Source of the DNA: Chloroflexota bacterium
GTDB taxonomy: Bacteria; Chloroflexota; Anaerolineae; Anaerolineales; E44-bin32
NCBI GenBank assembly: GCA_026390045.1
Contig: JAPLGR010000596.1
Coordinates: forward strand, 1 to 13,561
Direction of reading: 5' to 3'
Length of the DNA: 13,561 nt
Below are positions 1 through 6,864 of this stretch, piece after piece; position 1 is the stretch's first letter, and each line of letters opens with the position of its first letter. The notes beneath the pieces are model-generated. The model did no database searches and was not told where the DNA came from. It was given only the letters and a program-made list of their open reading frames with translations. The position numbers were made by a program, and so were the translations under genes.

Positions 1-190
1 ATCGCAGGCATGGTTCACAGGCCACGCGCGGTCCCGTCAGGCTGCCCCAGGCCGATCACCTCCCCATGGCCGCACCAGCTCACTCATTCTCCGTTTCGGT
101 CTGCGACCGATGGGCGCGCAGCGCCCGTTGGCGAGCGGTCACAACGGAGATGGCTCGCTGGTGCGTGGGGTTTCGTGGGAGGTGATCGCT

Positions 191-322
191 ATGAGCAGCC
201 TTTATGGACGGGACCTGTGGCTTGTGACCAGAATCCAAGCGATGCGGCAGGACCAGCTCGCGAGGCTGGCACAGCGGCAAGAGAAGCTTGAGCAATCAAG
301 GAGGTGGAATCATGGAGGTTGA
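191..322 (+). CDS. Small hypothetical protein (43 aa), overlaps next gene
   Basis: No family recognised. The 43-residue product starts MSSLYGRDLW and is mostly one charged, amphipathic helix rich in Arg, Gln and Leu (residues 10-38). There is no signal peptide or membrane segment. I chose ATG 191 because a GGGAGGTG ribosome site lies just upstream; longer in-frame extensions have no such site. The 3' end overlaps the start of the next gene (ATG 312) by 11 bases, so the two are probably translationally coupled and may work together. The Shine-Dalgarno sequence and overlap support a real gene, but its short length keeps confidence moderate. Confidence 0.45.
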   Translation: MSSLYGRDLWLVTRIQAMRQDQLARLAQRQEKLEQSRRWNHGG

Positions 323-830
323 GTTCTTCGACTCGCATGAGGCGGCAGCCGAGCGCCTTCGTCAGGCGATGGAGGCGGCCGACGCCAGGGTGACGCCGTG
401 GCAGGCGGCCCTGCGTCCAGGCGAGTGCATCCTCAGCATCGTTGAGGATGGGCTGGTAGTCTTCGGCGAGGTGCTGGAGGGCTACCGGGAGCCGCACCTG
501 AAGCACTACCGGTTCTGCCGGTGCTTCTCGGTGGTGTGCCCGGAAGGCGAACTCGGCGACGTGCATGTATCGACCGTCGCCTGCCGGATCAGCAGGGAGT
601 TCTTCGAGCAGATGCGTCAGGCGGGCTGGGCCATGGAGGGCCCCCCGCCGGCTTGGCGCACCGGTAGCCAGGCCCCATCGCGGGGCGGCGGGGCTGGGGT
701 GGGTTGGGCCGGCGAGCGGGCGAGCAAGACCGTGAGGGAGGAGGGAGGTGCCGGACAGGGGGCGGCCTTCCCTCTGGCCGGGGACACTCGCCTCTTGCCT
801 GAGGCGACAGGGCCTTCCTTGGCCGGATGA
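312..830 (+). CDS. Hypothetical protein with ordered N-terminal domain and low-complexity tail
   Basis: Family not recognised. The product is 172 aa. ATG 312 is preceded by a strong AGGAGGTG site, so it is preferred over the in-frame upstream start at 288. Residues 1-105 look like a compact alpha/beta domain: an acidic amphipathic helix (8-25), then a beta-rich stretch (residues 39-56 and 66-91) with cysteines at 39, 69, 71, 76 and 91. From about residue 108 the sequence becomes Gly/Ala/Pro/Arg-rich and lacks folded-domain character. That tail may be a disordered extension, or an artefact of a lost stop or old frameshift. The gene overlaps the small ORF at 191-322, and the pair is probably one transcript. 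It could be a small cytoplasmic accessory or regulatory protein; nothing visible assigns a reaction. Confidence 0.62.
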   Translation: MEVEFFDSHEAAAERLRQAMEAADARVTPWQAALRPGECILSIVEDGLVVFGEVLEGYREPHLKHYRFCRCFSVVCPEGELGDVHVSTVACRISREFFEQMRQAGWAMEGPPPAWRTGSQAPSRGGGAGVGWAGERASKTVREEGGAGQGAAFPLAGDTRLLPEATGPSLAG

Positions 831-1107
831 AAGGGAAGCGGCGACGAATAGAGTTGAAGGCACCGTGCTCGCGCGAATAGGTGCGAGTGTCCACCGGTGC
901 AGGTGAGGCCCATCCTTCACGGACAAAAGGATGCCCTCCCTTCGGCAGGCGGTGGAAGGCTTGCCCGATGACGAGGTCGGGGTAGTCTGGGTGTTGCCGC
1001 GCGGGGGATAGCTTGGGCATGTCGGCCGGGGTATGGGGATGCCTTCCCACTGGCAATCGGGGGAGGGCAGCCCCACAGCAGCGCGGGGGGAGCGCGGACC
1101 CCATGGA

Positions 1108-1680
1108 TCAGTAGTCCGGGTCGTCGCGCCAGGGGTCGCCGTGTGCGGAGATGGGTGTCTGGCTGCGGGGTGCGGCGAACCCCCAACGGCCGGATGAACT
1201 CAGGAACGCGCGGCGGTGCTCGGCGTCGCGCAGGCAGGGAACGCTGGAGTTGTATGCACCGTAGTCGACGACCCAGCGGCGCTGGTCGAGCCAGCGCTGA
1301 CGCTGGATGGCCGCGCGGAAGTGACCCTCCGCCTCCGCGCGGGGGATTCGGTTGACCGCGGCGAAATGCTCCAGCAGCCTGGCCTGGGCGGCCCCGTCGC
1401 GGGGGGTGGTGATGTGCTTGACGTCGTGGCAGTCGGGGCAAAGGGCCAGCAGGCCCACCAGCCACTGGCGGCCGGTCTGCTCGGCGTACTGCCAGACTTC
1501 GTGGCAGTGCAGGCGTCCCTCTCGGCCGCAGACCTGGCATCGGAATCGCGCCTGGCGATACGCGGCGCGGCGGATCGCATCCCATTGTGCCGGAGGCAGC
1601 ATCTTGGCGAGGCTGGCCAGTCTGGAACTGGCGGGGATGGGCTCGATGGCCAAACGCAGGCATGCCATGATTAAGAACAT
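1108..1680 (-). CDS. HNH endonuclease-like protein
   Basis: 190 aa from ATG 1680. The centre has an HNH/zinc-finger nuclease signature: CxxC at residues 48-51, an HCHE motif at 58-61, then WLVGLLALCPDCHDVKH around 73-89 with the second CxxC (81, 84) and His 85/89. In HNH families the CHE histidine activates water and the zinc-binding cysteines hold the fold, so DNA nicking or cleavage is the expected activity. The WQY...LVGLLALCPxCHxVKH pattern is a recurring bacterial stand-alone HNH type with no assigned biology. The C-terminal third (about 95-190) is Arg/Trp-rich and may bind DNA. The start is uncertain: ATG 1668 is an alternative and neither has a clear ribosome site. The gene is divergent from the ORF at 1711. 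It is one of several nuclease-like genes common in islands. Confidence 0.75.
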   Translation of the reverse strand: MFLIMACLRLAIEPIPASSRLASLAKMLPPAQWDAIRRAAYRQARFRCQVCGREGRLHCHEVWQYAEQTGRQWLVGLLALCPDCHDVKHITTPRDGAAQARLLEHFAAVNRIPRAEAEGHFRAAIQRQRWLDQRRWVVDYGAYNSSVPCLRDAEHRRAFLSSSGRWGFAAPRSQTPISAHGDPWRDDPDY

Positions 1681-1710
1681 GGTGGCCGGGCCTTATAAAG
1701 AAGGAGGCCG

Positions 1711-1926
1711 ATGGTGGATCGCCGCGTCCGCAGCGGGTACCGGCCGCCCCAGAAGCCGGGGCAGGCGGGTGATGCCCCGCGCGCTGCCGCAGTGGTCGGT
1801 GTTCCGTGCCAGCATCACCTCCTGGCCTGGCTCAGGCCGCTCATAAAGGCGTTGGCGCCGGCTGGGCGTGCGCCCTGGCGGGCGCAGCCATTATGGCGGC
1901 CTTCGCCCAAAGTCGGCCGGAGGTGA
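1711..1926 (+). CDS. Small basic hypothetical protein
   Basis: Arg/Pro/Ala-rich product of 71 aa (70 if the GTG at 1714 is used, which is better spaced from the AAGGAGG site at 1701-1707). No family is recognised and no domain, signal peptide or zinc motif is visible. Evidence for translation is the good ribosome site, strong G/C bias at third codon positions, and a TGATG junction where its stop (1924-1926) overlaps the start region of the Cys-rich gene that follows. It may be a leader ORF that couples translation to that gene. High-GC DNA makes spurious ORFs common, so confidence is low. Confidence 0.38.
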   Translation: MVDRRVRSGYRPPQKPGQAGDAPRAAAVVGVPCQHHLLAWLRPLIKALAPAGRAPWRAQPLWRPSPKVGRR

Positions 1927-1931
1927 TGCTT

Positions 1932-2108
1932 GTGACACAGAAATGTTGTATCTGCGGCAGCGGCGAAGGCATCCGTTCCCTCTGTCCCAGATCGGGCGGC
2001 CGGGTGACGTGCCGGGTCTGCTGCATCGGCAGCGACAGGTTGGATGGGCACAACTGCCCCTGGTGGGAGCTGTGCAGTGCCACCGACCTGCGGCAGTGGG
2101 AGTGGTGA
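1932..2108 (+). CDS. Cys-rich zinc-ribbon-like small protein
   Basis: 58 aa from GTG 1932, placed six bases after a GGAGGTG site (1919-1925); ATG 1926 is the alternative and adds two residues. Ten cysteines dominate: CCxC at 5-8, C18, C27, CC at 30-31, C42 and C48, with His 40 nearby. The CxxC-like knuckles and SLCPRSGGRVTCRVCC pattern suggest one or two structural zinc sites, as in small zinc-ribbon proteins. No membrane segment or signal peptide is seen, so it is probably cytoplasmic. The function is unknown; nucleic-acid or protein binding is the usual role for such knuckles. It follows the 1711 ORF with overlapping stop and start. Confidence 0.6.
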   Translation: MTQKCCICGSGEGIRSLCPRSGGRVTCRVCCIGSDRLDGHNCPWWELCSATDLRQWEW

Positions 2109-2227
2109 CAGCCCACCGCCTCCCGATGGCATGGGCCCACGGGAAGGAGTGAGGCTGGGGAGAAGCCTTTCCTGGGCGACAGGTCGGGGGGCCGAACCTG
2201 TGCCGGACGGCTATGAGGGGGTGAATT

Positions 2228-2340
2228 GGTGACGCGGGGACGCTATGAAGAGCGCCGGGTGACGCAGGGACGCGGGGAAATTGGTTACGCCGCGCCGTGG
2301 CAAAGGGCGCCGGTGACGCCGGAACGCCGCGCAGGGCGCG
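2228..2340 (+). repeat. Degenerate ~30-bp tandem repeats (GGTGACGC-type)
   Basis: Four imperfect units begin at 2228, 2258, 2283 and 2312. Their heads are GGTGACGCGGGGACGC, GGTGACGCAGGGACGC, GGTTACGCCGCGCCG and GGTGACGCCGGAACGC. Several units end in GCGCC. Spacing is 30, 25 and 29 bases. A decayed fifth copy (GGTGAAGGG) follows. These are too irregular for a CRISPR array and look like an intergenic repeat family. Confidence 0.6.
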
Positions 2341-2508
2341 CGGTGAAGGGTGGTGGAATCGGGTGGAGTCCGCCCGAAAGGAGTGATTATGGATGACGGG
2401 CTGGCCCCGGTGCGTGTAGCGGGGCGCAGGCCACGATGAAAACGTGTAAAGTATTGTGGTTGAAGGAATAAGATGGAGAGTAAGGATATGTGCAATGGAT
2501 ATAGAAAA

Positions 2509-2552
2509 CGAGAAAATGAAAACATCACCTTGCCCCCAGGCGAGGGATGATG
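2509..2552 (-). terminator. Terminator of the sigma/anti-sigma/protease operon
   Basis: Directly after the protease stop codon, the minus strand forms an imperfect hairpin. CATCA and TGATG form the outer stem (2523-2527 with 2548-2552), and CCT/AGG and GCC/GGC form the inner stem. It is followed by TTTTCATTTTC. This matches a Rho-independent terminator in shape, with a bulge and one mismatch. Confidence 0.55.
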
Positions 2553-2553
2553 C

Positions 2554-4578
2554 CTACAACAATACCTTACGGACCTGGGCAAGTCCGACCTTGTAGAAGA
2601 GCATTGCCTCTGCGGCGGCGCCGATCAGCATCATGTCGCGGCCGAGGCCCAGTGAGATCACCCAGTATGCCCCAGGGGCATCGCCGCGCAGGCTGCCGTA
2701 GTAGACGAGATCCAGTATGAGCAGGAATACCCCCACGAACAAGAAGACCAATGCGCCCCAGTTCCAGGGGAAGTAGACCGCCCGGACGGGCATTCTCCCC
2801 TCGAGGAAGCTGTCCCAAGCCAGACACCGGCGGGCCGTGACGTACTGGTGCCGGCTGATCAGGTGCTCCATACCCACCGTCACAGCGAAGGTGTTGGTCA
2901 GCAAGACCCAGACGAACAGCCACAACACGAAGCCGTCCTTGATGACCCCGATCGACACGGGCCAGCCGGGATTGGCGGTAATATAAGTTGCAGCAGGCAG
3001 CATCGTTGCCTGGATCAAGACTGCTCCGGAAACAGCCCCAGCCGTTACCGCAATGCTTGCCAGCCACGCCCATGTCTTCCGGTGATGGAGTGAGGCCAGG
3101 ATTAACCCATAGCTGAACAATAGGCCTACAGCGACGATGGTCGCGGCGGAGATGGCCCGCATACTGACCCAGCCGATAGAGTAGTCCCTGGCATAGCCCA
3201 GGTAATAGGCGTATCCCTCCAGGGCGAAAACGACCGCAAGGATCGCCGCAGAAAGGAGCACATGGAGGCGATGGAAGGGCGCTGTCTTGGCATGCGAGGG
3301 GCCTTGCTCGCGAGGGGGGACCAGGAATCGGCAGACCGTCTTGACGGTGTCGATAAGCATGGTGCCGATGGTGCCCTTGCCCTCGGGGGGAAAGAGTTCC
3401 GCGCAGGCCTCGGCAAGACTGCCGACGGGGTAAACCCGTGCCTTGGCCGCTTGTGCGGCGTGCTGGAGGGCCGGGCTGTTCACGAAAGCGGATTGATTGC
3501 CGGCAGGGATCAAAACTCGCCGGCAACCGGCAGTGAATGAGCGAAGGAGCTTCTCCTCCATCCCATCCACCGCCAAGACATCCCCGGGAGTTGCCGTAGC
3601 GGCGGAGAGCATGCCGGACAAGGCGGTATCGCCGGGCACGATCTGGTTGAGATACGCCGAGACGATGGCCACCGCCAGCGGCAGACCCAGCGATCCGCCG
3701 CCGTAGCTCTTGGGAACATCGACGGGTTCCCCTTGGAGCGTGCTGATCTCCCAGTGGACTGCCCGCCCCTGAAGTCCGTCGGGATAGCCATGAGCTCGCA
3801 AGAAGGTGTCTGCGGTGCGGCAGGCGACCTCCGCAGCTTCCAGAGCCGACTGATCCATTTGATCCATTCCGGCGCGGGCATAGAAGATCTTCCCCTCCTG
3901 GTGGCCGTGGGCAGTCAGGGTCGCATGGATCAGCCGCGTGTAACCCTCTTTTCGTGGCTCGTTGTAGAACAGGCCCCTGACCACGCCCGGCCGCGTCTCA
4001 TCTGCCTCGATCCTCTCGATAAGGGTTAGAACCTGGGTAGCCAGGATGTTGGCCATCTCGTGGCGGCCCATCTCGTGGAGGCATTGGAAATAGGTTTCAA
4101 AAAGGACCTTCAGGAACCTCCCGGTAGCGCCTTCCAGAAGCTCCAACTGCCGCAAGGCCGCTTCCAGCTTGCCATTGGGCCGCGGCACGTCCGCCTTACC
4201 TGGTTGCGTGCGGCACATCTGCTTGTGGGCGGAGTCCAGGTCCTTGCGCATGGCCGCGGACATCCCCAGGAGGCAGCGAACCCAGGCCAACTGCTCCAGC
4301 GTAGCAGCGGGCCTATACTGCGCGCCCAGGGCGCATTCCAGTAGCCACGCGAGTTGATCGAGCTGCTCCGCGTCAGTCACCAGCCAGCGTGTGTGGTGCT
4401 GCAGAAGTTGGGGGAGGCCCTTCTGGCAAAGCTGGTCCAACATCGACAGATCGGCTGGCTCCAGTTCGCTCCACGGCCGGCCCCGCAGGTGGCCAAGCAG
4501 GAGCCGCAGGGCCTCTCGCGGTCGGTTATGGGCCAGCAGGTCAGCGAATGCGTCGGTTGTGGACGGCCCTTCCGCCAC
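2554..4578 (-). CDS. Membrane-anchored Lon-type serine peptidase without AAA+ domain
   Basis: 674 aa from GTG 4578, which lies two bases after the stop of the anti-sigma gene; a TTG at 4584 overlapping that stop and a GTG at 4653 are alternatives. Residues 1-200 are helical and unrecognised, possibly a sensor or partner-binding region. Residues 215-395 match the Lon (S16) proteolytic domain: YGGGSLGLPLAVAI supplies the probable catalytic Ser296, and DGMEEKLL supplies Lys343, 47 residues later (43 in E. coli Lon). There are no Walker motifs, so unfolding by ATP is not expected. Residues 439-664 hold five or six membrane helices. A soluble N-terminus plus peptidase followed by a membrane anchor suggests cytoplasmic cleavage at the inner membrane. 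The downstream position in the operon points to the anti-sigma protein as the likely substrate; that is inference. Confidence 0.82.
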   Translation of the reverse strand: MAEGPSTTDAFADLLAHNRPREALRLLLGHLRGRPWSELEPADLSMLDQLCQKGLPQLLQHHTRWLVTDAEQLDQLAWLLECALGAQYRPAATLEQLAWVRCLLGMSAAMRKDLDSAHKQMCRTQPGKADVPRPNGKLEAALRQLELLEGATGRFLKVLFETYFQCLHEMGRHEMANILATQVLTLIERIEADETRPGVVRGLFYNEPRKEGYTRLIHATLTAHGHQEGKIFYARAGMDQMDQSALEAAEVACRTADTFLRAHGYPDGLQGRAVHWEISTLQGEPVDVPKSYGGGSLGLPLAVAIVSAYLNQIVPGDTALSGMLSAATATPGDVLAVDGMEEKLLRSFTAGCRRVLIPAGNQSAFVNSPALQHAAQAAKARVYPVGSLAEACAELFPPEGKGTIGTMLIDTVKTVCRFLVPPREQGPSHAKTAPFHRLHVLLSAAILAVVFALEGYAYYLGYARDYSIGWVSMRAISAATIVAVGLLFSYGLILASLHHRKTWAWLASIAVTAGAVSGAVLIQATMLPAATYITANPGWPVSIGVIKDGFVLWLFVWVLLTNTFAVTVGMEHLISRHQYVTARRCLAWDSFLEGRMPVRAVYFPWNWGALVFLFVGVFLLILDLVYYGSLRGDAPGAYWVISLGLGRDMMLIGAAAEAMLFYKVGLAQVRKVLL

Positions 4579-4580
4579 GG

Positions 4581-5645
4581 TCAATCCCCGCTCTTGACTT
4601 TCTGCAGGCCCTCCTGGGCAGCAGCTCGTACCTGCGGGCTGATGTCCTCGCACGCCCGTTTCAACAAGGCGGTAGCCTGCGGTCCGCCGATGAGGACCAG
4701 CATGCTCAGGGCTGCCTGTTTGATTTCCACGTCATCTTGGCCCAACAGCTGTTCAAGGATCGGCACAAAGGCGGCTGTGCCGGCAGCGGCAAGCTGGCCG
4801 ACCGTCAGCAGCGGCTGGACGACCAACTGGACGGCCTGGCTCTCCGGGCGCGCCTGTTCGATTGACGACGGGTCAATAACGCATCGCCCCAGACCTCCTT
4901 GAATCAGCACGATTCTGGACAACACGCACCGGTCATCCTGGACCAGCCTCACTTCGGCCAGACAGTCGGCATACGGGGACTCTGCCTCGCCCACGCGGAT
5001 GGTGGCTCGCAATTCCTGGCCGAATTGCACCAAGTGCACCTCGAACGGCGGTTGGTCCTGGCGGAACACCTGTTCAGAGAGGCCCTCACCTGTGGCCGCC
5101 GCCAACCGTTGGGCTGCGTCGATCTTGGGAACCAGGCATGCCAGTCGGATTGGATCCGCAAAGCGGACGGGCGGGCCAGGCTGTGCGATCCGCAGGGCCT
5201 GTCTCAAGGGTTCGCTAGGACCGGCCCGCTTGACCAGTTCGAGGAGTTTGCCGGCGGCAAGAGGCGATTCCTGGAGCAGCTCCCCATGTTCGGCCTGCCA
5301 GCAGAAGAACCGGGCAGAACGCACCAGCCCGGCGCAGCACTGGCAACTCTTGAGATGCCTGTCGATGCTTTGCGTCTCTTCGATCTTCGTTACGCCGCTG
5401 ACATAGTCCGCCACTTGCTCTTCAGATAGGCACGAGCCCACAGGAATAGACGACGGAGCCCTGGATTTGCGCAGCGTTTCAGCCACAAGTTGGGCGTCAG
5501 CGGAGTATTCCTCCCACCGCTGGCGGCAGGCCTGGCAGGAGGCCAGATGCCCCTGGAAAGTCGCCTGTTCCTTCTCGCCGACGTCTCGATTCCAAAGTCG
5601 GAACAAGTCCGAGTCGCTCAAGCAGGTGTTGTTCTTGGAACTCAT
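4581..5645 (-). CDS. Anti-sigma-like protein: two zf-HC2 fingers plus HEAT-like repeats
   Basis: 354 aa. There are two successive zf-HC2-type anti-sigma zinc fingers: C8...H33-x3-C37-x2-C40 and C72...H97-x3-C101-x2-C104. These HxxxCxxC modules normally clamp a cognate ECF sigma factor. Residues about 150-270 form an unassigned, beta-rich middle region. Residues about 275-352 look like HEAT repeats (DVEIKQAALSMLVLIGG, then SPQVRAAAQEGLQKV). There is no transmembrane helix, unlike many anti-sigma factors, so it should be cytoplasmic. ATG 5645 has an AAGGGAG site and lies four bases after the sigma stop; its own stop almost touches the protease start. The order sigma, anti-sigma, protease suggests that it holds the sigma factor and is released or degraded on a signal. 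An adaptor role for the HEAT part is possible. Confidence 0.8.
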   Translation of the reverse strand: MSSKNNTCLSDSDLFRLWNRDVGEKEQATFQGHLASCQACRQRWEEYSADAQLVAETLRKSRAPSSIPVGSCLSEEQVADYVSGVTKIEETQSIDRHLKSCQCCAGLVRSARFFCWQAEHGELLQESPLAAGKLLELVKRAGPSEPLRQALRIAQPGPPVRFADPIRLACLVPKIDAAQRLAAATGEGLSEQVFRQDQPPFEVHLVQFGQELRATIRVGEAESPYADCLAEVRLVQDDRCVLSRIVLIQGGLGRCVIDPSSIEQARPESQAVQLVVQPLLTVGQLAAAGTAAFVPILEQLLGQDDVEIKQAALSMLVLIGGPQATALLKRACEDISPQVRAAAQEGLQKVKSGD

Positions 5646-5649
5646 GGCT

Positions 5650-6687
5650 CTACTCCCTTCTACCGGATTGCCGGCCGTGGCGAATGTGGCTTGCCAACAG
5701 CCGCTGAATCCTGGGGGCGCGCTGGTCGATGAATCCTACGCTCTTGTTGGCGAGTTTGCGGAACAGCCCAACTACCTCGTGGGGTTCCATCTTTGCGTCC
5801 AGACCCAGAACCACCGGCAGTTGCCAAGGCTCAAGGCGGCTCTCTCGCAACATGTCCGTCGCGATCCAGACGACGGCTGTGTCATGTGACAGGGCCAGTC
5901 GCGCGGCGGCTTCGGCCGCTATGGACGCTACAGACGTCATGTTGCCCTCGGCCAGGCTGCGCCAAAGCATCAGGATATTCTTGGTTGGAATCCGGTCGGC
6001 TTCGCCCGAACAAACGAAACCTTGTGCGAAGATCACCCGGTCAACAAAGTCGGTCCTTTCTGAGGAGGCCAGGATCCTGTCGCAGTTTTCCCATAGTTCG
6101 GCCAGGCCCATGGGGATATCCCCGTACCCTTCGGGCATCTCGTCCACCACATCGGCGGCAAGGTCCGCATCTGCCCGAAGGCGACCCTGCTTGCATTGCT
6201 TCCCCAGGAACCGCCGAATCGCGTTGTCAGTTACGGTTCCAATGTACGCCGACATCATGCCGTTAATCGGTGCGGGGTTCCGGAGTCGTTTCTCCATCGC
6301 CAGGAAGACTTCCTGGAAGATGTCGTTGGCGTCCGCCTGAGGATACCCCCTAAGCTTCGACCCTACAAGGTCTTTATAGGCCTGCACAAACGCGGCCTTG
6401 GCCCCAGGAAGGTCCCTTTGATATCCCAGATGCAGGGCCATTTGGCATGCCAGCAGCAATGGCGGAAGGGCTGCGTAAGGTTCCTGGCTTCCTGGGGTCC
6501 GAGGCTTGAGAACAGGGCCTGTCAGCATGTTCCTGGCCAGGATGTGGAGGCATTGAGGATGTCCGTGTTGCAGCCCGATCATGATGCAGTGTTCCTCGAT
6601 GGTTCCGGCCCTATAGGCCTCAATCAAGCAGGCCATGCAGCCTTCCAGGTCGCCGGGATACCGGCAAAACTCGGTTGCTCCGCCCAT
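5650..6687 (-). CDS. Divergent ECF-type RNA polymerase sigma factor
   Basis: 345 aa from ATG 6687, with GAGGAG eight bases upstream. Residues 97-170 match sigma70 region 2: AKAAFVQAYKDLV, then ADANDIFQEVFLAMEKRL (the core-polymerase helix), then AYIGTVTDNAIRRFLGK as the -10 recognition helix. Residues 283-333 resemble region 4 (LEPWQLPVVLGLDAKMEPHEVVGLFRKLANKSVGFIDQR), but the helix-turn-helix is degenerate. The linker between regions (170-280) is much longer than in ordinary ECF factors, and an N-terminal extension (1-90) carries Cys/His residues at 8, 17, 20, 34, 43, 46 and 48. The typical ECF length is about 180-200 aa, so this is a multi-domain variant. It is the first gene of the operon and would drive genes whose promoters cannot be read from this window. 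Confidence 0.78.
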   Translation of the reverse strand: MGGATEFCRYPGDLEGCMACLIEAYRAGTIEEHCIMIGLQHGHPQCLHILARNMLTGPVLKPRTPGSQEPYAALPPLLLACQMALHLGYQRDLPGAKAAFVQAYKDLVGSKLRGYPQADANDIFQEVFLAMEKRLRNPAPINGMMSAYIGTVTDNAIRRFLGKQCKQGRLRADADLAADVVDEMPEGYGDIPMGLAELWENCDRILASSERTDFVDRVIFAQGFVCSGEADRIPTKNILMLWRSLAEGNMTSVASIAAEAAARLALSHDTAVVWIATDMLRESRLEPWQLPVVLGLDAKMEPHEVVGLFRKLANKSVGFIDQRAPRIQRLLASHIRHGRQSGRRE

Positions 6688-6761
6688 GGATCGGTCTCCT
6701 CGGGCCCGCGACGTAAGGGCCTTTCAAGACAGTAGAGCCGGGTAACAGGAGACTTCTTCTC

Positions 6762-6794
6762 AAAAAACAGGGAAACTCTCGGCCCGGACGAGAG
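6762..6794 (-). terminator. Probable terminator after the 6865-7290 gene
   Basis: On the minus strand CTCTCG and CGAGAG (6789-6794 with 6776-6781) form a 6-bp stem with a 7-base loop, followed by TTTCCCTG and a run of six T. It lies between the upstream minus-strand gene and the sigma operon, so the operon probably has its own promoter in 6688-6775; no clear consensus was found there. Confidence 0.45.
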
Positions 6795-6864
6795 AATTGC
6801 ACGCGGCCACCGAGACCTTCCTGAAGAATCTCATAACACCCCGTGCCAAGACGGTCAAGCAAAA

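Larger units (their letters stand above)
2109..2553. other. Intergenic stretch without a convincing gene
   Basis: No ORF here has gene-like character. The left half is GC-rich and holds degenerate tandem repeats at 2228-2340. The right part (2440-2530) is clearly more A/T-rich than its surroundings. A 16-codon ORF at 2389-2439 has a very good AAAGGAG site but no other support. The convergent sigma operon ends here with a terminator. Confidence 0.6.

Noticed and set aside
589..1104. Minus-strand ORF starting three bases after the HNH gene stop
   Set aside because: No ribosome site, Pro/Arg-rich composition typical of high-GC antisense frames, and it overlaps the better supported 312-830 gene.
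2152..2168. AGGCT...AGCCT hairpin after the Cys-rich gene as a terminator
   Set aside because: Only 5 bp of stem, 7-base loop and no real T-run.
2228..2340. Regularly spaced repeats considered as a CRISPR array
   Set aside because: Units are degenerate, spacers are short and similar to one another, and no cas gene is present.
2389..2439. 16-codon ORF with strong AAAGGAG ribosome site
   Set aside because: Too short to judge, no gene follows it on the same strand that it could lead, and composition is uninformative.
2473..2550. 25-codon plus-strand ORF starting ATGGAGAGTAAGG with a GAAGGAA site
   Set aside because: It lies in A/T-rich intergenic DNA and its end coincides with the terminator hairpin of the protease operon; no other sign of coding.
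2554..4578. Protease considered as complete Lon or FtsH
   Set aside because: No Walker A/B motifs and no HExxH zinc site; only the S16 Ser/Lys domain fits.
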